DNA from: Alicyclobacillus tolerans
GTDB taxonomy: Bacteria > Bacillota > Bacilli > Alicyclobacillales > Alicyclobacillaceae
DNA length: 64,000 bases
NCBI RefSeq assembly: GCF_001447355.1
Contig: NZ_JXBW01000009.1
Coordinates: forward strand, 1 to 64,000
Reading direction: 5' to 3'
Numbering within the stretch: position 1 is the stretch's first letter; each line of letters opens with the position of its first letter. The notes beneath the pieces are model-generated. The model was not told the origin of the DNA. It worked only from the letters and a program-made list of their open reading frames with translations, and made no database searches. Position numbers and translations under genes: made by a program. Below are positions 53,032 through 62,275 of this stretch, in pieces.

Positions 53032-54399
53032 TTAAGACGATTGCTGCGCCAGATAGATCGCGTAGCCAATGGGACGTCGAAACGATAGATCGACCAAGTC
53101 CTGCCTTCCCTTCTCCGACCGAGGCGCCTTTCGAGGTTTCGAGTTGACTTCGATGATCCAGGCCTTCCCCTGTTGATCAATGCCAAGGTCGATGCCAAGT
53201 TCGCCAAATGTGCGACCCGAGCCTGCCTCCACTGCGGCGGCTACCTCTTTTGCCAAACGTCGAATCTGCGCCTTTGCCCGTCTGCGATCCGCCGCACTCG
53301 GCAGGCATTCGGAAAACGCCGCGTCAACCGTCATCGCATCGCCGCCAGTGGTCAGGTTCGACGTAAAATCGCCCGACTTCGCCACGCGTGCAAACATCTT
53401 GGTGCGCTTCCACTCGCCACTCTCATCCCGCTGCATAAGAATGCGAATGTCGACAGGACGGCCTTTATAAGTAGCGAGTGCAAGGCCCTGTTGCCAAATA
53501 TACGGCCGTCGACGCAAACGCGTGCGAAACGCCTCGAGGACCTCCGCTGCGGAAGCCCCTTTGCCACGCACCACCGAACGTGCACTTTGCTTTAACTCGT
53601 AAGTTACGCTGCCGTCGCGAGCCTTGACAAAGCGGGCGATGCCAAGTCCGAGACTGCCATGTAGCGGTTTTAAAAAGGTCATCGAGTGGCGGTTGACAAA
53701 CGCGATGGCTTCACGCCATGTACGATGCCGAATCGTCTCCGGAACGTGGCTGGAAACGTCGGAGTCCTGCAACCACTCGTACACCTCCCATTTATCGAAG
53801 AAGCCGTCGTTGAAAAACTTGTTGCCATATTTTTTGGAAAGCGCGGCCCGCTTTTCTTGCAACTTCGGATCGCGTTCGATTTTGCGCGATACCAGCTGAT
53901 CGTAAATGACATCGGGGAGCGGGAACGGCCGACGCACCCACTTGCCATCAACGAGCGTATAACCCGTCACATTTCCCTTTGACAAGTCTATGTCAGTGAG
54001 ATGAAATAGGAAGCAGCGGGCTCCTTGCTCCTCGGCAATCTCGACCATTCTACGCAGCCCCTCGAGTTGCCCGCTTGGCCGTAGCGTCTGTTTTGCCTTG
54101 TCCCAGCGCGGGCTGGCGAGAATCCCAATAAGCGGGCCAAGCCGAATTTGACTGTCCGAAACGGTGGCGTAAAACGTCCACCCGTCGGCCGCTAAGCGAA
54201 GCCTTCGGGCGGCTGTTTTGCTAACCGCGAGGGTGTCGACGGGGATACGAGCATCTGGCACCAAGCGCACCGTCAGTTTACGCCCGCCGTAGGCGCATTC
54301 CATTTGTGTGCTCTGGCATCCAAACGAAGGATGTGTCCGAATCACGGCCTCCGAACTGTCAAACGTTTGAATTTGCACCTGCGCTCGTTTGCCATTCAT
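53032..54399 (-). CDS. YheC/YheD-like ATP-grasp protein (coat cluster 2)
   Basis: 455 aa. N-terminal RLGPLIGILASPRWDKA then FNDGFFDKWEVYEWLQ and FLKPLHGSLGLGIARF (ATP loop), VDIRILMQRDESGEWK and LGIDLGIDQQGKAWIIEVNSKP, the metal-binding end of an ATP-grasp. Domain order matches the YheC/YheD family most closely of the three in the cluster. It is followed after 33 bp by the amidoligase gene and preceded after 3 bp by another ATP-grasp. Confidence 0.82.
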   Translation of the reverse strand: MNGKRAQVQIQTFDSSEAVIRTHPSFGCQSTQMECAYGGRKLTVRLVPDARIPVDTLAVSKTAARRLRLAADGWTFYATVSDSQIRLGPLIGILASPRWDKAKQTLRPSGQLEGLRRMVEIAEEQGARCFLFHLTDIDLSKGNVTGYTLVDGKWVRRPFPLPDVIYDQLVSRKIERDPKLQEKRAALSKKYGNKFFNDGFFDKWEVYEWLQDSDVSSHVPETIRHRTWREAIAFVNRHSMTFLKPLHGSLGLGIARFVKARDGSVTYELKQSARSVVRGKGASAAEVLEAFRTRLRRRPYIWQQGLALATYKGRPVDIRILMQRDESGEWKRTKMFARVAKSGDFTSNLTTGGDAMTVDAAFSECLPSAADRRRAKAQIRRLAKEVAAAVEAGSGRTFGELGIDLGIDQQGKAWIIEVNSKPRKAPRSEKGRQDLVDLSFRRPIGYAIYLAQQSS

Positions 54400-54402
54400 C
54401 GC

Positions 54403-55548
54403 TCACGACTCCCTTCCCGCACTTTGGCCGCGACGCCGTGCGGCTTTGATAACATATTCAATGAGCGATTCGAGTGACAGACGGTGCAAATCTGCATCCA
54501 GTACACGCAACATGCGCCTACCGGGCGTAGGGTTGACTTCAAACACGAAAACATCGGCCTGTTCGGTCACGGCGAGATCGATCCCGACCTCTGCGAACGG
54601 GCCGTGACGTGCGCCCAACCTTTGCGCAATGCGAGTGGCTACCTCGTCCATGGTGCGGAGAACCGCATCGCTCTGCTTGGTCCCCACGGCAAGTTCGACC
54701 AGATCCTTCGCAGAAACCGCCTGCCCACCTGTGTGAATGTTGGTGGTCACCGCACCACGCCTGCCCATCCTGCCGACGCGTGCCACAATCACCGGATCTT
54801 CGCTGTCACAAACCAACCAGCGAAAGTCATACGGCGCACCATCCTTGCGCGGCAGTTGCACCGCATCTTGGACGATGGCGCGACGCAATCCAGTTTCCTG
54901 CCAAAAGGTCAAGCAGGCTGCCTCATTGCGCAAGCATCGCGTGATGGTCTCCGTTTCTGGGCGAAACTCCGAGCTGACTTGATCCAGCGTCCGGTCAACA
55001 AGGCGGCGTTCCCATGTAGCGACCACATCGCGTCCCCGACGCTCAAGGTGATAGATGGAGACTCCTCGTGAGCCGCCTGGCGGTTTCACGTAGACGTCCA
55101 TGCGCGACTGCAGCGCCGCGTACAGCTGTTTACCGCTCGTGCAAAGTGTCGTGCGTGGCAGGTGACAACGCACAAGCGGATCGCGACTCAGCCAACTGTA
55201 CAAACTCCACTTGTTCCCACTTTGTCGCGGTAGGGTGTGCAGTAACCCACTCCTTCGCAACTCCGTTAACTCGCGCGCAGCCGAAACAGGTTTGTGCGTA
55301 AATACCCCCGATCTACGCAGTACGATGTCAGGGTCGATACCTGACACACGCACCCAGCGTCCGGATTGGTAGCGAAAGCCGCGGCGTGAAGCGAAATCGC
55401 CCGGCGTGAGGACGATCACCGTGACACCGCAATCGTCACCATATGTAGTTAGTTCCTCAAACATCTTCGTCTGTTCGCCAAACAACCGATTTTTCGCAAT
55501 GGGGCCATCCACGTATAATGCCAGGACGATGCGTTTCTTGCTCTCCAT
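54403..55548 (-). CDS. ATP-grasp protein (coat cluster 1)
   Basis: About 381 aa. MDVYVKPPGGSRGVSIYHL is the ATP loop, PYDFRWLVCDSEDP follows, and FAEVGIDLAVTEQADVFVFEVNPTPGRR holds the metal residues. The N-terminus LALYVDGPIAKNRLFG resembles a pre-ATP-grasp domain. Start by GGGGGTG 6 nt before the ATG at 55548. First of the four-gene cluster, about 70 bp after cotE. Confidence 0.78.
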   Translation of the reverse strand: MESKKRIVLALYVDGPIAKNRLFGEQTKMFEELTTYGDDCGVTVIVLTPGDFASRRGFRYQSGRWVRVSGIDPDIVLRRSGVFTHKPVSAARELTELRRSGLLHTLPRQSGNKWSLYSWLSRDPLVRCHLPRTTLCTSGKQLYAALQSRMDVYVKPPGGSRGVSIYHLERRGRDVVATWERRLVDRTLDQVSSEFRPETETITRCLRNEAACLTFWQETGLRRAIVQDAVQLPRKDGAPYDFRWLVCDSEDPVIVARVGRMGRRGAVTTNIHTGGQAVSAKDLVELAVGTKQSDAVLRTMDEVATRIAQRLGARHGPFAEVGIDLAVTEQADVFVFEVNPTPGRRMLRVLDADLHRLSLESLIEYVIKAARRRGQSAGRES

Positions 55549-55620
55549 CCGCTTCACCCCCAGGCCCTAGACGGAAGAATGGGGCGACACGTCGCCCCAT
55601 TTTTTTCGAAACGCACGGCT

Positions 55621-56157
55621 TCAGTCTTCGATCTCGACTTCTTCCAGCACGCTTTCTTCCTCAAAGAAATCCACGTCTTTTTTCTCGGCCAAGTCGGCTG
55701 TGATGACGCACAACTTCGTTTGGCCGATAATTTCAACGCCTAACTCCTTTTCGACGCGAACCAACACTTCCGACCCGTTCCCGGTCAAGGTCGCATCCAG
55801 GCAATTCGGACTTTGTACGACGTGTACACGAACTTCCCGCGAGTCACGCACACATTCGTCGTCTACATCACGCAAAGCAATTTGTTCGACATAGGTGACG
55901 GTCTCTTTCGCGATCGCGGTGTCCGAATTGTTGTTGTACGAGTACCATACGTTGATATCAAAGCGGCCACGAACTTCGACATAATCGCCAACCAACTCGG
56001 CTTCGTACACGTGGTTCATCACCCAGCAACCGCCAATTGTGCTGGGCCGGTGCGTCGGACGTACAGTGTACGTCGTCTGCGCATATTTATTGCCCCGGCC
56101 ACAGACCGCGTTCGCCATGATTTCACGGTAGCTGAGGTCCTTACTTGAGAGCACCAT
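55621..56157 (-). CDS. cotE: Outer spore coat morphogenetic protein CotE
   Basis: Scaffold needed for the outer coat, made in the mother cell. 178 aa, close to the 181 of B. subtilis. Recognisable are SYREIMANAVCGRGNKYAQ at the start, STIGGCWVMNH, VRGRFDINVWYSYNNNSDT, and the acidic tail DVDFFEEESVLEEVEIED. GGAGG lies 7 nt before the ATG. In Bacillus it lies between ricA and mutS; here it lies beyond the ATP-grasp cluster. A CATACGAT at 56305-56312 (minus) resembles a sigma-E -10, but the -35 is unclear. Confidence 0.93.
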   Translation of the reverse strand: MVLSSKDLSYREIMANAVCGRGNKYAQTTYTVRPTHRPSTIGGCWVMNHVYEAELVGDYVEVRGRFDINVWYSYNNNSDTAIAKETVTYVEQIALRDVDDECVRDSREVRVHVVQSPNCLDATLTGNGSEVLVRVEKELGVEIIGQTKLCVITADLAEKKDVDFFEEESVLEEVEIED

Positions 56158-56468
56158 GCGGCAACCTCCTCTGTGCGTCCCCGGGCGACGTCGGTCGTTT
56201 GCGCCCGGAGCTGATGGTCTATCGGTATGCGAGGCGGAAAGCTGTGGTGAACGCCGTGCCGTTCTCCGATGGAAGGTGCTTTCGCCCATCCGCAACCACA
56301 GCACATCGTATGCGCTTGCCCAAAGAGGTGCGCATGGCCAGGGCATTGGCATTGTAAATTGGGCAATCGCCTAAAAAGCCCACCCAAATCGCCTTGAGGA
56401 ACGACAAAAAGCCGTTCCAACCATGGAACAGCTTCTTTGCCTGCAATATTCGTCATTTCATGAAAGGT
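56158..56468. other. Spacer upstream of cotE
   Basis: No gene seen. It holds the possible sigma-E -10 (56305-56312) and the terminator at 56406-56434. Confidence 0.5.
56406..56434 (-). terminator. Terminator of the dipeptidase gene
   Basis: AGCTGTTCCA, loop TGGT, TGGAACGGCT, then TTTTT on the minus strand. Confidence 0.8.
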
Positions 56469-57413
56469 TCACGGCGGCAATTGTCGCTGTAAAAACGCCT
56501 CAAAGTTGCCAAACAGAACGGCGCTACCGAGTTCGCGCCCATATCTGTCGAGCACTCGCTGTGCAAACGGCGCATAATCCCGGCTCGCCGTCAAGCCCAC
56601 AATGTCGTTTGACGTGCCATCGAAGTCGGAGCCAAACCCAACGTGGTGCTGACCGCCCAACTCCAAGATATGATCCAGGTGGCGAAATACATCGTCGATT
56701 CGCACCTGGCCGTCCGCGACAAAACGCGCCTCAAAGGTCAATCCAATCCACCCTTGACGGCGGATGATTTCCCGGATGGTATCGTCCGTTAAATTGCGAC
56801 GATGGGCATGCACAGCGCGAGCGTTCGCATGCGAGGCCATCACCGGTCCATCCGTCAGGCGCAGGACATCGCGCACGCCGGCGTCGTGCAGATGGGCGAG
56901 ATCGATCCACATCGACAGATGCTGCATCTCTCGTAGCACATCGCGACCGGCACGCGTCAGGCCGCCACCGCGGAGTTCGCCGCAACCGTCAGCCAATTCA
57001 TTTGCGTCGTTCCAGGTCAGGCCGACGCCTCGCACGCCCAGGTGATGAAGAATGCGCAGCACTTCGACACTGCCGCGCAAGCATCCAGCCCCTTCGAGCG
57101 ACAGTAAAGCCGCCAACTGCTGTTGCTGACGGGCCATGCGCAAGTCCTCGCGCGTTCGTATGGCCCGGATGCTAGCCAATGACGCAATTTGCTCGTAGAA
57201 GGCATCGATCTCGCGCAGCACCGCGTACAACTGCGTAGCTGGGTCCCATTTGGGCTCGACAAACAGCGCGAACACCTGAGTCGCGACGCCGCCTTGTTGA
57301 AGAGACGCATAATTGGCTGCAAGCTCTGGATGATCGCAGTGGAATCGAATGTCGGGATTGAGCAATTTCATCAAGACGTCGACGTGCGCGTCGGCCACAG
57401 GTATTCGATTCAA
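56469..57413 (-). CDS. Membrane dipeptidase family (renal-type) metallopeptidase
   Basis: 314 aa of Pfam Peptidase_M19. Zinc ligands are in VADAHVDVL (HxD near the N-terminus), the bridging Glu in LSLEGAGCL, and His in VMASHANARAVHAHRRNLTDD; GFGSDFDGT gives the last Asp. It cleaves dipeptides, often with D-residues at the C-terminus, so it could recycle wall or cortex peptides. No signal peptide, hence cytosolic. Its place between spoVS and cotE hints at sporulation use. Confidence 0.9.
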   Translation of the reverse strand: MNRIPVADAHVDVLMKLLNPDIRFHCDHPELAANYASLQQGGVATQVFALFVEPKWDPATQLYAVLREIDAFYEQIASLASIRAIRTREDLRMARQQQQLAALLSLEGAGCLRGSVEVLRILHHLGVRGVGLTWNDANELADGCGELRGGGLTRAGRDVLREMQHLSMWIDLAHLHDAGVRDVLRLTDGPVMASHANARAVHAHRRNLTDDTIREIIRRQGWIGLTFEARFVADGQVRIDDVFRHLDHILELGGQHHVGFGSDFDGTSNDIVGLTASRDYAPFAQRVLDRYGRELGSAVLFGNFEAFLQRQLPP

Positions 57414-57446
57414 CGCGTAAGTCCCCTCTCTGGTGCCAGGCTTCTC

Positions 57447-57707
57447 CTATCGCGGCTCGACCAGCAGCCGAATGGCCGTGCGATCTTCACCGTCGATCTG
57501 GATGTCTGTAAAAGCCGGTATACAAATCAAATCGACGCCGCTTGGCGCGACAAAACCGCGTGCGATAGCGACGGCTTTCACCGCTTGATTCAATGCACCC
57601 GCTCCGATAGCCTGGATTTCAGCCGCGCCTTGCTCGCGCAACACCCCTGCCAAAGCCCCCGCAACGGAATTCGGATTGGACTTTGCCGAGACTTTTAATA
57701 CATCCAC
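57447..57707 (-). CDS. spoVS: Stage V sporulation protein S
   Basis: 86 aa, exactly the family length: LKVSAKSNPNSVAGALAGVLRE, AIGAGALNQAVKAVAIARGFVAPSG, PAFTDIQIDGEDRTAI. An Alba-like small protein that affects septation and coat assembly in sporulation. It lies downstream of ymdB as in B. subtilis. Confidence 0.95.
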   Translation of the reverse strand: MDVLKVSAKSNPNSVAGALAGVLREQGAAEIQAIGAGALNQAVKAVAIARGFVAPSGVDLICIPAFTDIQIDGEDRTAIRLLVEPR

Positions 57708-57824
57708 GATGAAATGACCTCCTCTATCCCCCGTCGGCAGTAGGACACTATACGATATTCGGCACTCCCCGCTTTATGCCAACGGACAGTGCAAACCGAC
57801 ATGCGGAATGACGAAGAAGTCACC

Positions 57825-58598
57825 TTATGCCAACTCGCGGTAAATCGGCGTGATCGACCTCGCTCGACCATCGTCGCCCAGTTCGATGGACACGGCGCAA
57901 AATTGGCGCGGGCCGTCTGCCACTTCAAAACGGCTGGGCAAATGCGTACGCATGCGCTCTATCACGGGGTCTCTTCGCATCCCGAGAATCCCATCGCGCG
58001 GGCCCACCATCCCAACGTCCGTGATATACGCTGTCCCGCCAGGGAGCACCCTTGCGTCAGCAGTGGGTACATGCGTATGCGTTCCGATCACGGCTGACAC
58101 GCGCCCAGCAAACGCCCAGCCAATAGCCAACTTTTCAGATGTCGTCTCTGCGTGGACGTCGACAATGACATGGCGTATCTGTGGATGTGCGGCAAGAACC
58201 TCATCCAATGCGTCGAACGGACAATTCAACTGGCTCAAAAATGTGCGTCCCATGACGTTCACTATCAGCACGTCGACCTGTTGAACGCGACAGATGGTAA
58301 ATCCCCTTCCCGGTGTCCGCGCGGGATAGTTGAGCGGGCGCACAATCCGCCTATCATCGTCGATAAACTCAAAAATTTGTCGCTGATCCCAAGTGTGATT
58401 GCCCATTGTTAAAATTTCAATGCCGGCGTCGTACAACTCTTCTGCGGATTTTCGGGATAATCCCTTTCCCCGTGTCGCGTTTTCCGCATTGGCGATGACA
58501 AGATCGGGCCGTAACTCCACGAGAAGTTCGTCCAAAATCTCACGTGCACAGCGCCGCCCGGGTTCACCAACAATATCCCCTAGAAATAAAATGTTCAT
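57825..58598 (-). CDS. ymdB: YmdB-like metallophosphoesterase
   Basis: 257 aa phosphodiesterase of the TIGR00282 family, active on 2',3'-cAMP in B. subtilis and needed for switching to biofilm and late behaviour. Metal motifs: LFLGDIVGEPGR, IANAENATRGKG, TMGNHTWDQ, VDVHAETTSEK and GTHTHVPTAD. The ATG at 58598 follows AGGAAAG. rny is directly upstream, as in Bacillus, with a terminator in between. Confidence 0.93.
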   Translation of the reverse strand: MNILFLGDIVGEPGRRCAREILDELLVELRPDLVIANAENATRGKGLSRKSAEELYDAGIEILTMGNHTWDQRQIFEFIDDDRRIVRPLNYPARTPGRGFTICRVQQVDVLIVNVMGRTFLSQLNCPFDALDEVLAAHPQIRHVIVDVHAETTSEKLAIGWAFAGRVSAVIGTHTHVPTADARVLPGGTAYITDVGMVGPRDGILGMRRDPVIERMRTHLPSRFEVADGPRQFCAVSIELGDDGRARSITPIYRELA

Positions 58599-58635
58599 TG
58601 CACTTTCCTTTCCCTGATTGCCACTCTCGTACCGT

Positions 58636-58668
58636 AAAAAAATAGAGTAGCCGACGGCTACCCTATTT
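58636..58668 (-). terminator. Terminator of rny
   Basis: ATAGGGTAGCCG, GGCTACTCTAT, then TTTTTTT on the minus strand, starting within the last rny codons. Confidence 0.75.
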
Positions 58669-60210
58669 TGCGTATTCAACGGCTCTAGTTTCTCGAATAA
58701 CAGTCACCTTAATCTGACCAGGATAATCGAGCTCATTCTCGATCTTCTTCGAAATTTCTTTCGCCACAAGGGCGGACTCAGCATCGTCGACCAATTCTGG
58801 TTTCACGATGATACGAATCTCACGACCTGCCTGGATGGCATAGCTCTTCTCCACCCCGGCAAACGACTCCGCAATATGCTCAAGTTTCTCCAGACGCTTC
58901 ATGTAAATCTCCAGCGTCTCGCGGCGCGCTCCCGGACGAGCTGCCGAGATCGCGTCCGCGGCCGCGACGATCACCGAGATAGGCGACGAGAACTCCACAT
59001 CGCCGTGGTGCGCCGCAATACAGTTGATGACAATTGGGTGCTCCTTATATCGGCGCGCCAAATCGACACCGATTTCGACATGAGAACCTTCCACTTCATG
59101 AGTCACAGCCTTGCCAATGTCGTGCAACAAACCGCCGCGCCTAGCCAGTGCTACGTCCAACCCAAGCTCGGCGGCCATCATGCCGGCCAGATGCGCCACT
59201 TCAACAGAATGTTTGAGCACATTCTGGCCGTAGCTGGTGCGGAAACGAAGCCGACCCAGAAGTTTCACTAAATCCGGATGCAAACCATGAACATTCGTAT
59301 CAAACGTCGCCTGCTCGCCCTGCTCGCGAATCAACTCGTCAACATCGCGCCGAGCTCGTTCGACCATTTCCTCAATACGAGCAGGATGAATACGACCATC
59401 GGCAACCAATCGCTCCAAAGCCACTTTGGCAATTTCACGGCGAATCGGATCGAAACCGGAAAGGATGACCGCTTCCGGCGTATCGTCGATAATTAAATCG
59501 ATACCCGTTAAGGTCTCAAGTGTACGAATGTTCCGACCTTCCCGTCCGATGATGCGACCCTTCATTTCGTCATTGGGCAACGTCACGACGGACACCGTGA
59601 TTTCGGACGCGTGATCCGCCGCACAACGCTGAACTGCATTGGCGACGATATCGCGAGCACGCCTGTCCGCTTCGCGCTTCGCTTCCTGCTCAATCTGTTT
59701 GACTAGCATAGCGGCATCGTGCCGCGTCTCGCGTTCAACCTGGTCGAGAATCAGTTGTCGCGCACTTTCCCTGGTCAATCCAGAGACGCGTTCCAACTCA
59801 CGGACCTGTTCCTGACGTAACGCTTCAATTTCCTCACGCAACGCTTGTACAGACTGTTCCTCACGACGCAATTCTTCAGCTTTCTGCTCTTGCAACTCCA
59901 ACTTTCGATCCAGCGACTCTTCCTTTTGGAGGATGCGCCGCTCCATCCGTTGAATCTCATTGCGCCGTTCGCGAAGCTCCTTCTCCGCCTCCAGGCGGAT
60001 GCGGTGCGTCTCTTCTTTTGCTTCCAAAACCGCTTCTTTTCGGCGAGCTTCCACATCGCGTTGAGCCGATTCTATAATCTGCAATGCACGCGCTTCAGCA
60101 GTGCCGATTTTCGACTCGGCCATCATCCGCCGAACGAAATAACCAATCGCAAGTCCAATCGCTAAGCAAACAACTATGACGACTACAAACAGCCAAACGG
60201 GAACGCCCAA
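58663..60210 (-). CDS. rny: Ribonuclease Y
   Basis: Membrane-anchored endoribonuclease that starts decay of many mRNAs. N-terminal helix ([21 protein letters not shown]), long coiled coil (about 50-180), KH domain ([22 protein letters not shown]) and HD domain ([19 protein letters not shown]). 515 aa from a TTG at 60210, 7 nt after GGGAGG; usual size about 520. RicA from this window is a likely partner. Confidence 0.95.
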   Translation of the reverse strand: MGVPVWLFVVVIVVCLAIGLAIGYFVRRMMAESKIGTAEARALQIIESAQRDVEARRKEAVLEAKEETHRIRLEAEKELRERRNEIQRMERRILQKEESLDRKLELQEQKAEELRREEQSVQALREEIEALRQEQVRELERVSGLTRESARQLILDQVERETRHDAAMLVKQIEQEAKREADRRARDIVANAVQRCAADHASEITVSVVTLPNDEMKGRIIGREGRNIRTLETLTGIDLIIDDTPEAVILSGFDPIRREIAKVALERLVADGRIHPARIEEMVERARRDVDELIREQGEQATFDTNVHGLHPDLVKLLGRLRFRTSYGQNVLKHSVEVAHLAGMMAAELGLDVALARRGGLLHDIGKAVTHEVEGSHVEIGVDLARRYKEHPIVINCIAAHHGDVEFSSPISVIVAAADAISAARPGARRETLEIYMKRLEKLEHIAESFAGVEKSYAIQAGREIRIIVKPELVDDAESALVAKEISKKIENELDYPGQIKVTVIRETRAVEYAK

Positions 60211-60325
60211 GGCTATGCCTCCCTGCTCCGGTCGACGATCAACCGTTCGCGTCAACAATGACGTGTTCGAGCTAGAGGCCGTACATGATACGCACTTTCA
60301 TTGTACGTGTTCTGCCAGAACGGTG

Positions 60326-61015
60326 TCAAGAAAAGGGCGTTGACGGACTGTCATCAGTATGTTCCATCGCACTTGCTGCCTTGCGGGCGATTTCCGCGGT
60401 GAACCCCTTTTGTTGTAGATACGAAATTAAGCGCAACCTGTCCTTCTGCTCATTCATAACACCGCGACGCCGCAAGTATTTCAACGCATATTGGGAGGCC
60501 GCTGTCAGTTGTGCTTCTTCCGATACGGTCTTGACAATTGTCATACGGGCAATCTCCGAAGGCACTCCTCGTTGCCTTAGACGCATCCAAATCTGGCGTT
60601 GGCCCACTTTGTCCGCTGCAGCCTCGACGAACATCGCAGCATAGGCTTCATCGTCGACAATCCCTCTGTCGTAAAGCCTTCTCATCACGCGCTCAACTGC
60701 ATCTTCCGGACATCCTTTGCGCATGAGATAGTGATAGACTTGCTGAGCGGTTTTGACGCGCCCGGTCAAGTACGACAAAGCCTTTTGTTCGACCTCGGCA
60801 TCTGTTGCCCGCATTCCCAATTCCGCATAAAGAACGCTGTCGACATTCATACCTAATTTTAGACCGAGATCGACCCAATCGGTTACAGCGATGACGAGTG
60901 AGGCGGCTTGTTGAAAATGCACGCGAACCAGACTGGCAGACTTGCCGCCAGCTGGTTCACGACCCACAATGCTATCAAATGTGTTTTCTTTAGAGTGTAT
61001 CGAACTCAAATTCAT
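60326..61015 (-). CDS. recX: RecX regulator
   Basis: Inhibitor or modulator of RecA filaments. 229 aa with repeating three-helix units: [11 protein letters not shown] ... [45 protein letters not shown], and a C-terminal [25 protein letters not shown]. Its start overlaps recA by 26 bp in the longest frame; a later start is possible. Directly after recA, as in many bacteria. Confidence 0.88.
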   Translation of the reverse strand: MNLSSIHSKENTFDSIVGREPAGGKSASLVRVHFQQAASLVIAVTDWVDLGLKLGMNVDSVLYAELGMRATDAEVEQKALSYLTGRVKTAQQVYHYLMRKGCPEDAVERVMRRLYDRGIVDDEAYAAMFVEAAADKVGQRQIWMRLRQRGVPSEIARMTIVKTVSEEAQLTAASQYALKYLRRRGVMNEQKDRLRLISYLQQKGFTAEIARKAASAMEHTDDSPSTPFS

Positions 61016-62054
61016 CTTCGCCTACATCCTCTGCATCTGCTTCGAGCGATTGGATAGGCTTAGCACCCGTTACATGATAATACTCACGGACGGCCATTTC
61101 GATCTGCGCAGCGAGCTCAGGATGATCCTTTAAGAACAGTTTCGCGTTTTCGCGCCCCTGACCGAGCCTTTCCTCGTTATACGAATACCAGGCCCCACTC
61201 TTTTGGATGATGTCGATTTCTGTCGCGATGTCGATTAAACTACCTTCCCGGGAAATTCCCTCACCGAACATGATATCGACATCAGCTTGGCGAAACGGAG
61301 GTGCCACTTTGTTTTTCACGACCTTGATGCGGGTGCGGGAGCCAACGACGTCGTTCCCTTGCTTAATGGCTTCCGCACGGCGTACTTCGAGACGAACCGA
61401 GGCGTAGAACTTCAACGCTCGACCACCCGTCGTTGTCTCTGGATTGCCAAACATGACGCCAACCTTTTCGCGAATTTGGTTAATGAAGATGGCGATGGTC
61501 TTCGACTTGCTGATGGCTCCCGCGAGTTTGCGCAAAGCCTGGGACATCAAACGGGCCTGCAGGCCGACGTGCGAGTCCCCCATGTCGCCCTCTAATTCAT
61601 TTTTTGGAACCAAGGCTGCCACAGAGTCGACGACGATCACATCAACGGCACCACTGCGGACGAGAGCTTCCGCAATTTCAAGCGCCTGCTCCCCCGTATC
61701 TGGTTGCGAGATGAGCAATTCATCGATATTCACGCCGAGCTTCTGCGCATAGACTGGATCAAGCGCGTGTTCAGCATCAATAAACGCAGCTTGTCCACCG
61801 AGTTTTTGAACCTCGGCAACCGTATGCAGAGCTACGGTGGTCTTACCCGACGACTCTGGCCCATAAATTTCAATAATTCGTCCCCGTGGCAAACCACCGA
61901 CTCCAAGCGCGATATCGAGCGCGATGGACCCTGTTGGAACCGTCTCTACATTCATCGAAGCAGACGCCTCGCCCAGCCGCATGATGGATCCTTTACCGAA
62001 TTGCTTTTCGATCTGCTTGAGGGCCATTTCTAAAGCCGCCCGTTTATCTCCCAT
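60990..62054 (-). CDS. recA: Recombinase RecA
   Basis: 354 aa. Walker [39 protein letters not shown] (L2 region), and the acidic C-terminus [17 protein letters not shown]. It forms the filament for recombination and triggers LexA cleavage. A LexA box overlaps the promoter. Confidence 0.98.
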   Translation of the reverse strand: MGDKRAALEMALKQIEKQFGKGSIMRLGEASASMNVETVPTGSIALDIALGVGGLPRGRIIEIYGPESSGKTTVALHTVAEVQKLGGQAAFIDAEHALDPVYAQKLGVNIDELLISQPDTGEQALEIAEALVRSGAVDVIVVDSVAALVPKNELEGDMGDSHVGLQARLMSQALRKLAGAISKSKTIAIFINQIREKVGVMFGNPETTTGGRALKFYASVRLEVRRAEAIKQGNDVVGSRTRIKVVKNKVAPPFRQADVDIMFGEGISREGSLIDIATEIDIIQKSGAWYSYNEERLGQGRENAKLFLKDHPELAAQIEMAVREYYHVTGAKPIQSLEADAEDVGEDEFEFDTL

Positions 62055-62133
62055 CTCACACCATCCTCAAAGCCGGTAACCGGCGGTGAATATCAAACTA
62101 GTTCGCGATCCCTCGCGCCTTTCCTTTGACATT

Positions 62134-62172
62134 ATTGTATCAGTGACTGATAGAAATGCAAACACCTGTTCG
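62134..62172 (-). promoter_or_regulatory. recA promoter with LexA box
   Basis: TTGCAT (62161-62156), 16 bp, TACAAT (62139-62134). The box CGAACAGGTGTTTG at 62172-62159 fits 13 of 14 consensus positions and overlaps the -35, with the same last-base change as at lexA. Confidence 0.85.
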
Positions 62173-62216
62173 CCATTGGTGAAAATATTTTCTCCACGCA
62201 CGTAGCGACAGCTTCA

Positions 62217-62262
62217 TCAAAAAGCCGTCGAGCCGCCCCATATAAGGGCTGCTCGACGGCCG
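62217..62262 (-). terminator. Terminator of the helicase gene
   Basis: GCCGTCGAGC ... GCTCGACGGC then TTTTT on the minus strand. Confidence 0.85.
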
Positions 62263-62275
62263 CCATGCACCGCTA

